Assembly: GCF_032884065.1 (NCBI RefSeq)
Contig: NC_088881.1
Location: 3,220,001 to 3,284,000 of the forward strand
DNA length: 64,000 bases
Reading direction: 5' to 3'
Source: Artemia franciscana
Lineage: Eukaryota > Arthropoda > Branchiopoda > Anostraca > Artemiidae
A model generated the notes under the pieces. The model was given only the letters and a program-made list of their open reading frames with translations. It was not told the DNA's origin and searched no databases. Of this stretch, positions 47,726 through 61,721 are shown piece by piece. The position numbers and the translations under genes were made by a program. Positions within the stretch are counted from its first letter, which is position 1. Each line of letters begins with the position of its first letter.

Positions 47726-50700
47726 TTTTTAGCAGTGCTGCCACGTTGAGCCGTGAAACTAAATAAGCAAAACTAATTAGTTAAATTCGAAGACGCAAAA
47801 AATTCAAATGTTACAAATCACTTTGTTCCCAAAGAAAACTGCTTTCTACCTTCAAAGGAAAGCTACCACTTTTGAAGCTGTTTGGTTTGACATTGTCGTG
47901 ACTTATTTTTTGTTGATTTTTGAGGATATTTGATGAATTTTTTTCTGATTTTTTGCTTATTTTTTGCTGATTTAGGTCCACGTTTCTTTTTTTTAATTCA
48001 GTGCCCTTTATTACCAAAAGTTGCATAGCTGCATTTGGAAGTCTTTTTCATTAAAAATTGGATTTCTGGTTTTTCCTAATTTTCATATGGCTGTGCACTT
48101 AATTAATTCAAACAATCAAGCTTCATTACACTGCCCTTGGTATTTACAGATACCACAAGAAAACGCAGCATCTGTCTAACTCTTTAGAATACAAAGCAAA
48201 GAAGTGTGGATCTGGGTGCCTGCGCATTAGGAGGAAGATAGAGTGGCCAGATGGGACGCGTTTGCGCCATTTGGCGCTTTTTTGAGGCGGTTGCGCATTG
48301 AATTTTTTGAATCGGCGCATTTTTCTAGGGGACTATCGTTGATTCGGCGTATTTCACTGGAAAGATAGAACTTTTGCCACATTTTCACTTTTAGGCGGTG
48401 CAACTTTAGACCAAGCAACTGACAACACTAAAGGGAAAGGCATTTGTCAAAACAGCAAACACAACCTGGGGATTTTCGTCAAGATTAGAAGAGTTAATGG
48501 AGGAAATTGTAAAATGACGATAATACCGTATAGGGCCAAAATCCATTCTACGCGTTTTCCTGCTATAGGCTAACTATTAAAGATAAGGTCTACAGAGATA
48601 CACTTTGGCCTGAAGAGGGGCAGGGGTGCATTTTTTTAAACCAAAAGATAGAAGGAGCGTCACCATGTGAACCCTGATTGGTATTTCTTAGTAAAAATAC
48701 AATTCTTTACACCCCCAGAATTTTTTTTTAATAAAAAAGATTCGTTTAAATGCCTTTCTAGAAAATAATGTAATCATACATTGTGGTTAGTGTAAACACA
48801 GAAAGATTTTGATTGTTTTAAATACAATTTTGCCGCGGTTAGAGGACCGAAATTTTCAACTCAGGTCCAAAGCTGAAGTGAAGTGAGTATTAGCCCTTAT
48901 GAGGATATTTATTTTCATCGAGCAACGTTAAATCCGTCTTTCAATACAAAATTTTATAACTGCTACAGTCGGGTTTAAGTTTCGACAGAAATCGCTTCAT
49001 AAGACTAGCATTTATTAAAAGCCAGATTCAACGGTCCCATGTCAACAAGGGGTTGCCCACTTTTAAAATCATGTACCCCAGGTGGTGCACAATACGAGTG
49101 ACAGAAATGTACTGTTTGGGCGGGGGATGGGTCTCGGGGTCTGGACCCTCTGAAATCCTAAATTTTGCCCGAATTTCAGGACAACTCTTATTGAAATTAT
49201 GAATATGCTTTGTTTTTTTAGTAGTGGCCACCTTACAAAAAATATCCTTTGTGTGTGCTAGCATTAGGAGCATTTGCCCCCCCCTCCTGATTTTGTAAAA
49301 AAGCTCATTTTTGGTATTTGCATTCCAAATTCGAAAAAACGGTACTTGTCTGTTATAGTGCCTATGTTAAGTTCTTCATCCACTGACGCACTGTAGAACC
49401 GGTTTCTTCGTTAGTTTCTTTCAGCTTAGCGTAAGACAAAACAAAGACCATTGACAGAATAGATGGTTATATATTTGCACATTAGGGAGGGAGTGGGGGT
49501 AAAGTATCTGAACAGTGTGAAGTTAGAAAGCAATTTTTATTTCTTAATATGCAGAATGATTGTACCTAAAATATTTACATGCAGACCCGTTATACTAACC
49601 CCCCCCCCCCCTGTCCCATCCCTAAGTTTCAAATATATAGCACAAATTTGTTTCTAAAGTAGGCTATTATATTTTCACCATATTTTGTGATATTTCATTA
49701 GGATTAGTCAGAGAAACAGGTTCTACTTAGATGAAATACATTAAGATAGGCACTATAATAGATAAGTACCAAAAAACACCCTTACCTTGATTTTGAAAAT
49801 ACTGTTTTTCTATACCTAAATTAAAAAAATCAAAAAATTCTTGCCTCTACTACTGACATTTTTGACATCTTCTCACCCTATTTGAGGGCAACCTGCTTTT
49901 CCTTTATACAGGATAAAACTTTATATTTTAAATTTTATGCCCTGTACCACCAATAAAATGTTGCTACGCGAAATCTTAGACTTTCTTGAACCTTATTACA
50001 CATATTAGGATTTACACAGAAAAAATATAGAGAACAAAAATAACTATAACCTGATATTTATATTGCATTTGTTGACCAGGTCGCGCCAAATGCCATTCTT
50101 GACCCGGTACTGACAGGTCTAGATCCATACCTGGGGACAACCCAGTCACCTTTCCGACCTACAGAAACAACCACTAACCTCCCAAGTACTAACTTGAATG
50201 TACCTCATACTAAACTCGCTGTGTTTTTTTTTTTTAGGAATGAAAAAAGTCAGTAACTAGAAAGTTGAATTCTTCACATTCTTTACGCCTGACTTCAAAA
50301 TACCTTTTTTCCTCTTTATCATAACAATACATAAAAGTAAAGGAAAAAACAGGAAGTGCGTTTAACTGCGTTGATTGTCAACAACATTCGAGAATAGTTG
50401 CATGATTTTCCAAAAGGTCGCTAGTAATTGCGGTGAAGTGATCGACTTTTTACCCGCAATACGGATGCGGGGTCTTGCGGGTTGGGGTCAGGTCGATTGC
50501 TTACCACAGCGCCTCCACTTAATTATGTTAAGCCTGTTTAAGACTAATGCTTTCTAGAATTTTCCACGTCATGCTATGACAGCTATCATTTGTTGTGGTA
50601 TAAACATAATGTATTTTCGTGCTTCAAAAGTTATCTCTGTCAAGCCTAAAGAGCGTAAATGATATTTTCACATTTTTTGTTTGTAAAGCGGTTCTTAAAA

Positions 50701-50970
50701 ACAGGACAACCAATTGGGGAGAGGGTAGCCCATTTCTCATAGATTTTCATAAAAAACTTTCTGTCTTCGTTTTAAAAATAAAAAATCCATTCCCCCTCCT
50801 TACAATTCGGTAAATTGATGTCCTTGCTCAAAGAAGGAATATCATGTCAATGGAAAATCAGACTGTAATTGAATGGCGGACTTCAAGCTCGTGATGCCTT
50901 GAAATTTCAAAATATTTCCCACATATTCTCCCCTATAACTAACCTGTTTTTAGCAATTTTAACCGTCAAG
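47726..50970. other. Repeat-rich, no gene seen
   Basis: A 'gcgc'-rich short-motif stretch at 48255-48350 ('tttgcgccatttggcgc'), a 'gatatttgcacattagg'-type fragment at 49468-49500, and C-runs at 49266 and 49600. Minus-strand N-terminal exons of argos could hide here but none is recognisable. Confidence 0.4.
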
Positions 50971-50973
50971 GGC

Positions 50974-51175
50974 TAAACGAAAAGCAGGTCGTCCTCGTCT
51001 GGGGTGAGAGGAGGTCATAAAGAAAGGATTTAAAGGAAATGGGAACTTCCTGAGAGGGTGTAAAGAGGGAGGCTTTGAATAGATTGGAATGGAGGAGGAG
51101 TGTGCGTAGCTGTGTTGGCCTCAGGCGGATGGTGCTGTAGTGAGTTGTTAGTAGTAGTAGTAGTTCTTCGTTGAG
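50974..51175 (+). pseudogene. LINE ORF2 extreme C-terminus with (TAG)n tail
   Basis: Across three frames the stretch encodes KRKAGRPRLG, EEVIKK, and after shifts a REALNRLEWRRSVRSCVGLRR-like end: the last ~60 residues of the same LINE family as the fragments at 15.7 and 17.7 kb (from memory). It is followed at 51147-51165 by TAG triplets, a microsatellite-type 3' end usual in RTE-like elements. Strongly 5'-truncated. Confidence 0.7.
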
Positions 51176-52165
51176 GTCTCTTTTACAAAATCAAAGCAGA
51201 AGCGATGCTTATTTTTTCGAATTTTTTGGAACGAATCTGTATACTTTGGGGGATGTTAAGGGGCTGGTATAATAAGTTGGCACGGGGGAGGGTAAGTTCC
51301 TCGGGGACATTACAGTTATCTCCTCAAAAAGTAAAATAAATACAAAAAATAGGAAAAAATGCTTTACATGGGCGAAAGTTCGGTTTACGTGAGTTTCGAG
51401 ACATTACGATTCGATTTTTTCTTTCAATATTTGAGGAAGTGCATTACACCGTCGCTAGTGTTTGAACACATTTGAAGACATTTGGTGAAAATGCATTATT
51501 CCGAGGCCCTTTGACCGTTCACAGAATGTGACTCATATTAGCCAGTAACATCAATTGAGAGAGGGCATATGCCCTCCTATATTTTGAATAACACTCCTAG
51601 GGGGAGGTATTTTCATTAAAAAATGCCTCTTTTGGTATTTTCACGGAACATATTTTTCGCTTCACCCCTAGAATTCTGAAAGTTACATTGACACCACTGG
51701 TTCTAGCAGGGTGTGATTCCTCCAGGTAGTATTTGGCTACTCAAAATAATCCCAGGGGTGTTCTTAAGTTTTGCCTTTTAACTGAAGTTATTATGCAAAG
51801 TACTTGGTAAAGGTCGCTTTTATTAAATCTAACCGGAAGTGATGTCTGTTTTTATCTCAATGCTGCTGCCTTGGGGTTTTGAGCTCACTCAAGCAAAAAT
51901 CCATGAATGAAGAAAATTCTCTCATCGAAACTTCATTCATAAAACCAGCGCAGCGCGTATTCATGGAGCAGAAAACGCATGAATGAAATTTACCTTATGG
52001 CTGACTATAAACGCTTGATCTGCTTTGCATAGTAATTGTTCGGAATGACTATGATAATAGAGCAAGATGTTGAAAGATCAAGTTTGAAAAAGTAATCAAA
52101 TGCAAAGCGGTATGTTAGGTAGCTGTATGTGCTCTATCAATCATCTTTTTTATAAATAGTTAACT
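51176..52165. other. No gene seen
   Basis: Degenerate dispersed sequence. 'catgaatgaa' recurs at 51903 and 51981. Confidence 0.4.
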
Positions 52166-52169
52166 GACA

Positions 52170-52270
52170 GAATCAGTTCAAAACGGAAGCTGATCGATTA
52201 CAAGCGGAAATGAAAAGGCAGATCAGAGAAAAAACTTGTCTTGTGGAGTTTAAGGGCTTTGGCCATAACA
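52170..52270. repeat. Lone diverged monomer of the 12.8-15.5-kb satellite
   Basis: 'agttcaaaacggaagctgatcgatt', 'gcggaaatgaaaaggc', 'gagaaaaaacttgtcttgtg' and 'tttggccataa' line up in order with the satellite monomer. About two-thirds identical by eye. Confidence 0.6.
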
Positions 52271-54085
52271 GAAGTAATCAAGTTCGATAAAATACACGTG
52301 TAACATATAACACGAACGTCATATAGAGAAAAAGGAAAACACCTGGGACATGTGCAGGAGAGTTATGGGCCAAGGCCTATTACTTACAGAGGGGAGGGGG
52401 CAGGCACGTACGCATGATTTTTTTTTGGGGTGGGGGGCAATACCTTCGAAAAAGCAGAGCACTTTTTTTTATTTAGTAATGAAAAAAGCACGTATATCGG
52501 AAAATACGGATTAACTTTAATCTGTAGTATTGTAGCGGATGGGGGGAAGAAGACTGAAGCCTCAAAAGTTACGTTTTAGGCTCAGGTTATGTTCATAGCG
52601 ATTTAGAACCAGTGATTAATCTATTATATCCCACTGAAAGGGAAATTTTAGGGCTAACAGTGCAATATGGGTGCTGTGGGGGGGGGGGGTAGTTCTTCTA
52701 TTGCAAAAACGTAGATTTAAATGAAAAATGATAGTTTCCAAAATTGATCCATTAAAAGCTGTACTTTATCCTGAAAAGGGGGGATCAACGCCCTAATATT
52801 AAGGATAATTCTTCAGATGTTCTCCTATAAATTTTTCAGGTTACTGAGCTTATTAGAAAATTAGCAGCTCTGAAACTCCAATTTTCAATCTTTCCACGGT
52901 AGAGGCTATTTTTTGCAGGGAGTCAAGATTTAGCAGTTGGTGGGTTTAAAACCTAATCTTGTCACTTTTGGTAAGTATTTCATGATTTTTTTTTTTATAT
53001 TTTGAGGACAATTGGTCCCCTTTAAAAAATCAAGTCTAAAGAACTCTCTATAAAAAACCAAATTTTATAAAATGCAAAGATGTATAAAATATCCCTTAAT
53101 TCCTGGTGGGAGGGGGTGAAATTTAAAAAAATCCAAAGAGGTAAATTATGTGAAAAAATGTAAGAACATGCAGGTAAATAGTAGTGATGTTAGGGAGTGG
53201 TATTAATTCAAACCATGTTCAAACAACACATAAATTACTGTCATTCTTTCTTTTCTTTATTATTCATGTATTCTATTATTATTTTATTATTTTTTATTAT
53301 TCATGTCTTCCTTCTAATTTCACACAGTTTATTGCCTCTGACAGGACACAATATATGCTTATTTTCCTGTGTTTTGTGGCATTCGGGCCAACATACCATT
53401 GAGCGGCTGTCGCCAGTCGGCAAAGTTGGGGTCAAATAGGCCATCAAAACCGTAATATAGTAAGCTAATAAAAAACATAGCTAATAAAGCTAATAAAGCT
53501 TTATTAACTTTATTAGATATTTCAATAAAGAATTCCTGTCTTTTATGGCTCATATAAGAGATATTGCTCATATATACGATTTTCATATAAATTCCAAGAA
53601 GATTTTGGAAGCATGAAACGGTACCACTGTAATAGTTATGGTCCAAAGCCCTTGACTGGAAGTTTATAAGAACCCCTCACACATGCTCCCCCTCTAGACC
53701 CTCTTAGTAAGTTTTATAAATCGCCTACTAATCTTAAAAGTAAAAATTATTGTGAAAACAAATTAACTAAAACTACAAACTTTTCAACTAAAAATCTACA
53801 AAAAATTAAGCTTGAATGATCAACAGTTTTGAATTGAAACTTCAAACTTCACTCTGTGATGAAGCCTGTGTGCTAGTTCTAACGGCGGTAGTTAAAGGGA
53901 AGGGACGTCCTCCCCCCCTTAGTTTTTGCTCTTGCCTAGGTTTTGAAAAACCTTTTTTTTGGTAATTTCATTGGAAAAGGCACTTTTTTCATTTAAAAAA
54001 AAAACGTGGAAACAAACAACCGAAAGTGCTTTTTGTGGGAATGTGCTATCAAGTCAAATTTATAACAAGAGCTAAGAGCTCATAC
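52271..54085. other. No gene seen
   Basis: G-runs at 52678-52690, T-runs, and a 'tattattcatgt' duplication near 53260 and 53295. 'taataaagct' repeats at 53483-53505. No supported coding feature. Confidence 0.4.
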
Positions 54086-54215
54086 GGCACTTGTGACGAG
54101 GTCGGAAGAGCCGAGAGCTCATATGGTACGAGGTCGGAAGAGCCAAGAGCTCATTTGGACGAGGTCGGAAGAGCCAAGAGCCAAGAGCTCATTTGGCACT
54201 TGTGAGAAGGTCAGA
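54086..54215. repeat. ~31-bp minisatellite, 3-4 copies
   Basis: 'gaggtcggaagagccaagag' recurs at 54098, 54130 and 54161 (spacing 32 and 31), interleaved with 'gctcatttgg'. Forms the left part of the following array. Confidence 0.85.
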
Positions 54216-56010
54216 ACCTAAAGTTAAACTTTATAGCACAAGATCCTTCTAAATATCAAATTTCATTGAGATCTGGTCACCCTTTCGTAAGTTACAAATA
54301 CCTCAATTTTCAAAATTACCTCCCCCCTCCCAATTCCACCAAAGAGAGCAGATCCGGTCCAGTTATGTCAGTCACGTATCTTAGACAGGTTTCTATTCTT
54401 CCCATCCAGTTTCATCCTGATCTCACCGCTTTAAGTATTTTCTAAGATTTCCGGTCCCCCCAACTGCCCCCTCCCAATTACGTTTGATCCGGTTGAGATT
54501 TAAAATAAGATATCAGAGTTACGAGGTCCTTCTAAATATGAAGTTTCATGAAGATCCGATCACTCCTTCGTAAGTTAAAAATACGTTATTTTTCTAATTT
54601 TTCAGAATTACCCCCCCCCCCGCAATTGAGCGGATCCGTTCCAATTATGTAAATTACGTATGCAAGACTTTTGCTTATTTTTCCAACCAAGTTTCATCCC
54701 AATCCTTCCAATCTAAGGGTTTCCCATCATTTTAGGTCTCCCCACCCCAAACTTCCCCCAATGTCACCAGATCCGGTCAGGATTTAAAATAAGAGCTTTG
54801 AGCCACGATATCCTTCTAAAAATCAAATTTCATGGAGATCCAATCACCCATTCGTAAGTTAAAAATACCTCATTTTTTCTAATTTTTCAGAATTAACCCC
54901 CCCCCCCCCAACTACCCAAAAGAGAGCGGATCCGTTCCGTTTATGTCAATCATCTATCTAGGACTTGTGTTTATTTTTCCCACCATGTTTCATCCCGATC
55001 CCTCCACTCTAAGTGTTTTCCAAGTTTTAGGTTTCCCCCTCCCAACTCCCCGCCCCCATCACCAGATCCGGTCGGGATTTAAAATAAGAGCTCTAAGACA
55101 CGATATCCTTCTAAACATCAAATTTCATTGAGATCCGATCACCCGTTCGTAAGTTGAAAATACCTCATTTTTCTAATTTTTAAGACTTACTCCCCCCTTC
55201 CCAACTACCCCAAAGAGAGCAAATAAGTTCCGATTATGTCAATCATGTATCTGGGACTTGCGCTTATTTTTCCCATCAAGTTTCATCCCGATCCCTCTAC
55301 TCTAAGTGTTTTCCAAGATTTTAGGTTTCCCCCTCCAACTCCCCCCAGTGTCATCAGACCCAGTCGGGATTTAAAATAAGAGCTCTGAGACACAATATCA
55401 TTCCAAACATCAAATTTCATTAAGATCCAATCACCCGCTCATAAGTTAAAAATACTTCATTTTTTCTATTTTTCCGAATTAACCGGCCCCTTCTCCCCCC
55501 CCCCAGATGGTCAAATCGGGAAAACGACTATTTCTAATTTAATCTGGTCCGGTCCCTGATACGCTTGCCAAATTTCATCGTCCTAGCTTACCTGGAAGTG
55601 CCTAAAGTAGCAAAACCGGGACTTTAGGTTTTCCCCCTCCAACTCCCCCCAATGTCATCAGATCCGGTCGGGATTAAAAATAAGAGCTCTAAGACACAAT
55701 ATCATTCCAAACATCAAATTTCATTAAGATCCAAATACCCGCTGATAAGTTAAAAATACTTCATTTTTTCTATTTTTTGCGAATTAACCGGGCCCCCACT
55801 CCCCCCCAGATGGTCAAATCGGGAAAACGACTATTTCTAATTTAATCTGGTCCGGTCCCTGATACGCTTGCCAAATTTCATCGTCCTAGCTTACCTGGAA
55901 GTGCCTAAAGTAGCAAAACCGGGACCGACAGACCGACAGACAGACCGACAGACAGACCGACAGAATTGGCGACTGCTATATGTCACTTGGTTAATACCAA
56001 GTGCCATAAA
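54216..56010. mobile_element. Repeat element: six ~283-304-bp units with a terminal hairpin
   Basis: 'atcaaatttcattgagatcc' opens units at 54255, 54538, 54822, 55117, 55409 and 55713. Each has a C-run, 'gagagcggatcc' or a variant, and 'tttcatcccgatcc'. The last two units additionally carry an identical ~118-bp block (55505-55622 and 55808-55925; offset 303). Then come 'gacagaccgacagaca' repeats (55925-55970) and a hairpin at 55984-56003. The clean right end suggests a mobile unit; no ORF. Confidence 0.75.
55984..56003. repeat. Terminal hairpin
   Basis: CACTTGGT-TAAT-ACCAAGTG, a perfect 8-bp stem with a 4-base loop, at the right end of the element, followed by 'ccataaaaag'. Confidence 0.9.
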
Positions 56011-56504
56011 AAGCGATGAGGCATAAATATAAGCTTTTAAATGAGCCCTTAAACAACTCTCTCTCGTTACAGTAGTCTTCTAGTCTCTGCTAGTCATTAG
56101 GTGATTTATAAAGCCCTATCTTCATTATGGCTTTTGCGAGTAAAACGGCCGAAGTCGGCGAAGTTCGAAGTCGAAGTCGGCCGAGTAAAAACAGTTTTTT
56201 GCTCATCGAAAAAGAAACGTTCCTGAGAAACATGTATTGTTTTGTGAAATATGGATAATGAACTTTATGTTATGGATTGAAAGTTTTTCGTAGCTGTCAA
56301 GGTTGTTTGCAGTGTTTTCTAGAGGTGTCTTATCTCCCTTAGATCGGTGATAATTAGAAATTATATTAAAAATAAGTTTTACTGAAACTAAGGAGCGACA
56401 TTAAAAGCTAATACGAACATATATTATTCCGCATAAATAAAAAGATCATGACAGCGTTGTTTCTACATTAAATTTTAACCAAAAACAAACACAGATTAAT
56501 TTTT

Positions 56505-57425
<921 letters not shown>

Positions 57426-57429
57426 TAAT

Positions 57430-59080
57430 ATATTACGATAAAGGCAAAGGTATACTAAAGAAAACTGGCCTTTTTCTCTGGATGCTTGAATTATGCAGGC
57501 TGTTCTTAGTTTTGACAAGATTTTTAGCTGAAATTAAATTTCAGCTGGGGGAGGGGAAAGCTACATTATAGAAAGTTTCAACACAGCAGCAACAAAAGGA
57601 AATTTTTGGATGAGCAATTAATAAATTTGAAAAATAAATTGATAAACTTTTCCTTGGAAGTCTTCCAAACTTGGCCAGAGCTTGAATCTCCATCTCCACA
57701 GTGGCGTAAACTCACAAAAATATTGGGAAGGGGGAATATATTTTTCAAAACCTAGGATGGGAGGGGGGGGCAATTTTGTTGTTTTTCCAATTTTTTCAAT
57801 GAGAATGCAAAAATGACATTTTCAATAATAATACCCAAAAATTGTATGTTTCAAAGTGTAGGGGAGGTCGAAAACTAGTGGTAATTTTTATTTTATTTAA
57901 TTTTTTTATAGAAGGCCATGCTTGTTATTATCTCGGACGATGATTATGATGGTTTTAAAGGATTTTAATGACAACATTGTAGGAAAGATTTTATTTAAAT
58001 TTGAAAGTTTACAACGCAATTAAACCACTTAGCATACAAAATTACACACGTAGTTTGAAAGCTGCTTAAATGTCAGACTTTTCAAATCGTTGAGCAGGAT
58101 TACCGTTGCAAACGCTTGTATTATTTGAACTGAAGTCACTCCTAGCTGGAGACAACCCAATTCAGTAAATCATTAAGCCTAAGACACAAATTGAGTGTTT
58201 TAGTTATTTACCTGGGGTACATTAAAGTTGTTCCGAGAGCACCTTTCCGGAAGTAAGACGGCCAAGAAAGATCCATTATCCGTATGTCCTATTAGCCTTT
58301 AATCAATTTTACTGAAGGTGGAACCTCTGGGAGTACAATATAAACATTTTTCTTTTCTAGTCTCTTAGCTTCATAGGTTAGGGTTACAAAGTGCTATGGG
58401 GCAAGGGGCAGTTGCCCCCCTCCCAGATTTCAGTTTGCCAAAAGTTTCAAGGAAAAACAATTTTATTTTTACATAATGAAGCGTAATATTTCTGGGGGGG
58501 GGTCTTTGTTTCCCATATTCCTCTCTCTAGGTTTTGAAAATTCTCTTTTTCGTATCTTTATTCGCCAACCCTCCGACATTTGTAGAATTGGCACCCTTGG
58601 TTATTTGCATTCTTATCCATAAAATACAAATTGCGTACTACTCGATTCGGCTTACTTCAACCATCCATTAAGTTTTTACTAGTTCATCGTCTATTGACTG
58701 GAGTGGCGTCAATCCATGGAATAGGGATGTATTTCAAAATGGAGAGAGAGGGGCAATTCTGTTGTTTTCTTCTTTTCCAGAGAAATCTCAACACAACGCC
58801 CTTTTCCATGGAAATACCAAAAAAGGTATTTATCGAAACCTATAGGAGCAAAAAATCTTTAGGGGTCAGTCCCCCTCTAATTGGCGCAACTCTTAGGATT
58901 GTTATTGGAAAATGAGCTCGGCCCTCCAGGATTTTTAATTTACCTAGATGCTGTAGACTCCCTCCCATAATGGAGGAAATTCTACTTCATCATAAATTTA
59001 CTAATCTAGAAATTCTACTAATCATTAAGTTTGAGGGTGTTATTCGCGAGCCGCCCGCTTAACTTTTCATTTTAGATTCG
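57430..59080. other. No gene seen
   Basis: Degenerate dispersed repeats with G-runs (57765, 58493). A 94-codon plus frame (58631-58915) has repeat-like composition and no domain. Confidence 0.4.
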
Positions 59081-59082
59081 CT

Positions 59083-59190
59083 AGAAGCGGAAATCTGTCA
59101 GATGGATATCTCAAGAAGAAAAGATGGAAAGCGAATCCAAGCGGAAAGCGAGTTATAGCACCAAATCCAAATTATTACACTGCGCGTGGG
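59083..59190 (+). other. Possible coding island
   Basis: After 'cttttcattttag' a plus frame reads RSGNLSDGYLKKKRWKANPS then GKRVIAPNPNYYTARG. Composition is protein-like and differs from the flanks, but no donor fits and no family is recognised. Confidence 0.22.
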
Positions 59191-59394
59191 TTTAAAATAA
59201 CCTACCAATTTCACTATTTTCCTTAATTTGTCAATGAAAAGTTCATGAAACGAACCGTGCTTTGACACTTTCGCAGAATCATAACTTCAAAATTTGTTCA
59301 CTATGTCCAGTTTCTTTAGATGTGTTGCTTAGAAAAATAGAAGCGTGGTCAATTTTGAAATAAATTTCTTTTCATCCGCTACTCAAAATAATTC

Positions 59395-59516
59395 GCAATT
59401 TGTGGCGCGAAGAGGCTGAATGTAGTGGAAGTAGGTGCCGCGCGGTGCTTCAAGATGTGCACCAGGTGACGGAGAGTGGGCTTCCCCTCAGTTATGATTT
59501 TGCACCCATCTGCGAG
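59395..59516 (-). other. Possible terminal exon, unrecognised
   Basis: On the minus strand a strong acceptor ('tttttaattctcgcag') precedes a 42-codon frame: GCKIITEGKPTLRHLVHILK, then HRAAPTSTTFSLFAPQIANY and FE-stop. The stretch is markedly GC-richer than its surroundings. The plus strand is also open here (WREEAECSGSRCRAVLQDVH...), so the coding strand is not certain. Confidence 0.28.
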
Positions 59517-61415
59517 AATTAAAAAGTAACGATTTTTTTCCATTTTCATTAGTTGACTTATGTATCCAATTACAGTCCAAATCTTTCGGGTTAATTCTTC
59601 AAAATCTGGCGTCTAAACAGGAAGACCCCTAGTCTTACGCGAAAATAACACCCCAAAATTAACTACCAGGTTAATTATCCACTACTAAAGTAATTTTACC
59701 AAATTAAAAAGCCATCCAATTATTTTACGTAACAAGAGGCTAAGAATCATACCCAGTAATTAAGTTTTTGATTAAGCTAATAAGGAAAATCATAAGACTA
59801 TTATTCATCAGCAATGTTTAACTTGGGGGAGGGGTGTCACTTTGGCCTAAGCTACCTTATAATCCTTTATTGTTGTCAAAGAGAAATAGAGGAACAAATG
59901 TATATGAACTCCCGAGTTTTTGAAACTGTTCGTTCCGTTTACCGGCTTAAAATTCCGCACAGCACAACCAAATTTGGAGGAATTTAACTTTGAGGATTTA
60001 AATTTGGAGGATTTGGAATTTAACTTTTCCTTCGTTTCTTGCTGAAAATCTTATGTCTTCACCAATAAGGTTTTGAAAAGTTAGGTCATTTGTCTCTGCT
60101 GAAATTGTATTAAATCAGGGATTAATGTAATCGGCTTACAAAAAAAAACGTCGCAGACTTAACCCAATGAAATTAAAGCACACTTATGACCATGGAATTA
60201 AAGAAAAGTAGTATCTCTTGTTCTCTTCGGTTTTCCTTGTAAAGTTGGTTGGACCCTGGGCTGTATCATATTTTTTTGTAAGCTATTCAGGGGCAACTAC
60301 CCCCTCCCTAACGATGCCCCTGACGTCAGTCTATGAAACTTTGTAATTAATATATTTATTATCTGATTTGTTACAATTTGTACGGAATTCAGTTAAAACC
60401 AGGTTGAAATTATGCTTCTGGATTAAAGTCAGATTTAGGTAGAAACTAAATAATTAATTAACAAAATCTGACGAGTCAAATTAATAAACCAAATTATCAA
60501 TTTAATAATTGAAAAATTCAATTACGATATTACCATAAAATTAAAATTAACATATTAAGTAACAAATTTTAATGTTTCAAACCATCTATCTAGCATTATA
60601 ATATTTTGACCGGTTCCGACGGGAAATAATTGTCCGACGGATTTCAATCTTTTTATTGCGAAAAAATTCCGAAGAAATCTATTTTAAGATTTTAAAGGCA
60701 ATTACACCATTTAATTAGAATGGCTGAATATTCACTTTCATCTTCTTTACATTCCAGCCCCCCCCCCCGATGGCTGGGATATTGTCCTAGGATATTTCGA
60801 AAATGTGTTGAGATATTGAAACTTACAGGAATGAATTCAGAACCAAAAATTGGGAAAAATTTGGGAAGGCTTTCCTCCTCTTCCCTATTTCTAAATTTTT
60901 AAAATTCCCCAGAGGACGGGTCAGGTGCCTCAATTCCAGAAAAAAAATTTGCGTAATTTTAGTTATTTTAGTCTAGTATTTTTTTACTCTAGATTTCGAC
61001 CATTCAATTCCAAAGATTTGAGAAAGATCCTAAGGCAAAGATTAAAAATACTTTCTCAACTGTTTAAAGATCATTTCTTCAGATGATTTTTTTTTATAAT
61101 TATTGTCCTAGCGTACGCAATAAATCTTATAAAACTGTTTTTCCTTAACTTGTGCGATGAAACTAAAGATGTTAACGGTTTTTGATAAAATGTGATATTG
61201 AATAGGTTTTATTTCTTTCCTTCCTAAGACAAAAATTTAACAAAATTCTTTAAAATCTTATAAGTCAAGATATACCAAAGTTATAAGGCTCCACATAGTT
61301 TCTTTAAGCCTCATTTTTACTATAGACCTACTTCTGAAAGTTTTACTTTTGTGCTATAAAGTTTATCCAAGCTCATCGTGTAATAGTGCCCTTTGGAGGG
61401 ATGGTGGTAGAGATA
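59517..61415. other. No gene seen
   Basis: AT-rich; small duplication 'aatttggaggattt' near 59970-60020; C-run at 60759-60767. Confidence 0.4.
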
Positions 61416-61418
61416 CTT

Positions 61419-61721
61419 AAGGTATTTATGCATTATAACGACCCCACTCAAGAAGTAAAGTTAGTTTAATTCTGATGAAACATACCGAAATATGATAAAA
61501 ATATAATACTTATTAACAAAATTATGGAAGTACCAACAAAGAATTATGGAAAGCAGGCCGCTCAGGACGGCTTTCCATAGAAAGCAGGTCCTTCATTATA
61601 TTAAATACCTAATCTCCTTTATTTATTTATTAAGCCTAAGCTAATTATAACCGATTGAAGACAGGCAAACCGGTTCTACTCAGATCAACATCTTGAGTGG
61701 GGTCACTATTTGCAAGTACCC
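61419..61721. mobile_element. ~300-bp inverted-repeat element, relative of 42.0-kb element
   Basis: The left 'ggtatttatgcattataacg' + 'accccactcaagaag' and right 'atcttgagtggggtcac' + 'tatttgcaagtacc' ends are inverted repeats of about 33 bp. The left arm's next 50 bp resemble the arm at 42080-42121. Confidence 0.75.

Noticed and set aside
54216-56010. Helitron, suggested by a hairpin near a clean 3' end
   Set aside because: The hairpin is followed by 'ccataaaaag', not CTRR, and no 5' TC end or Rep/helicase was found.
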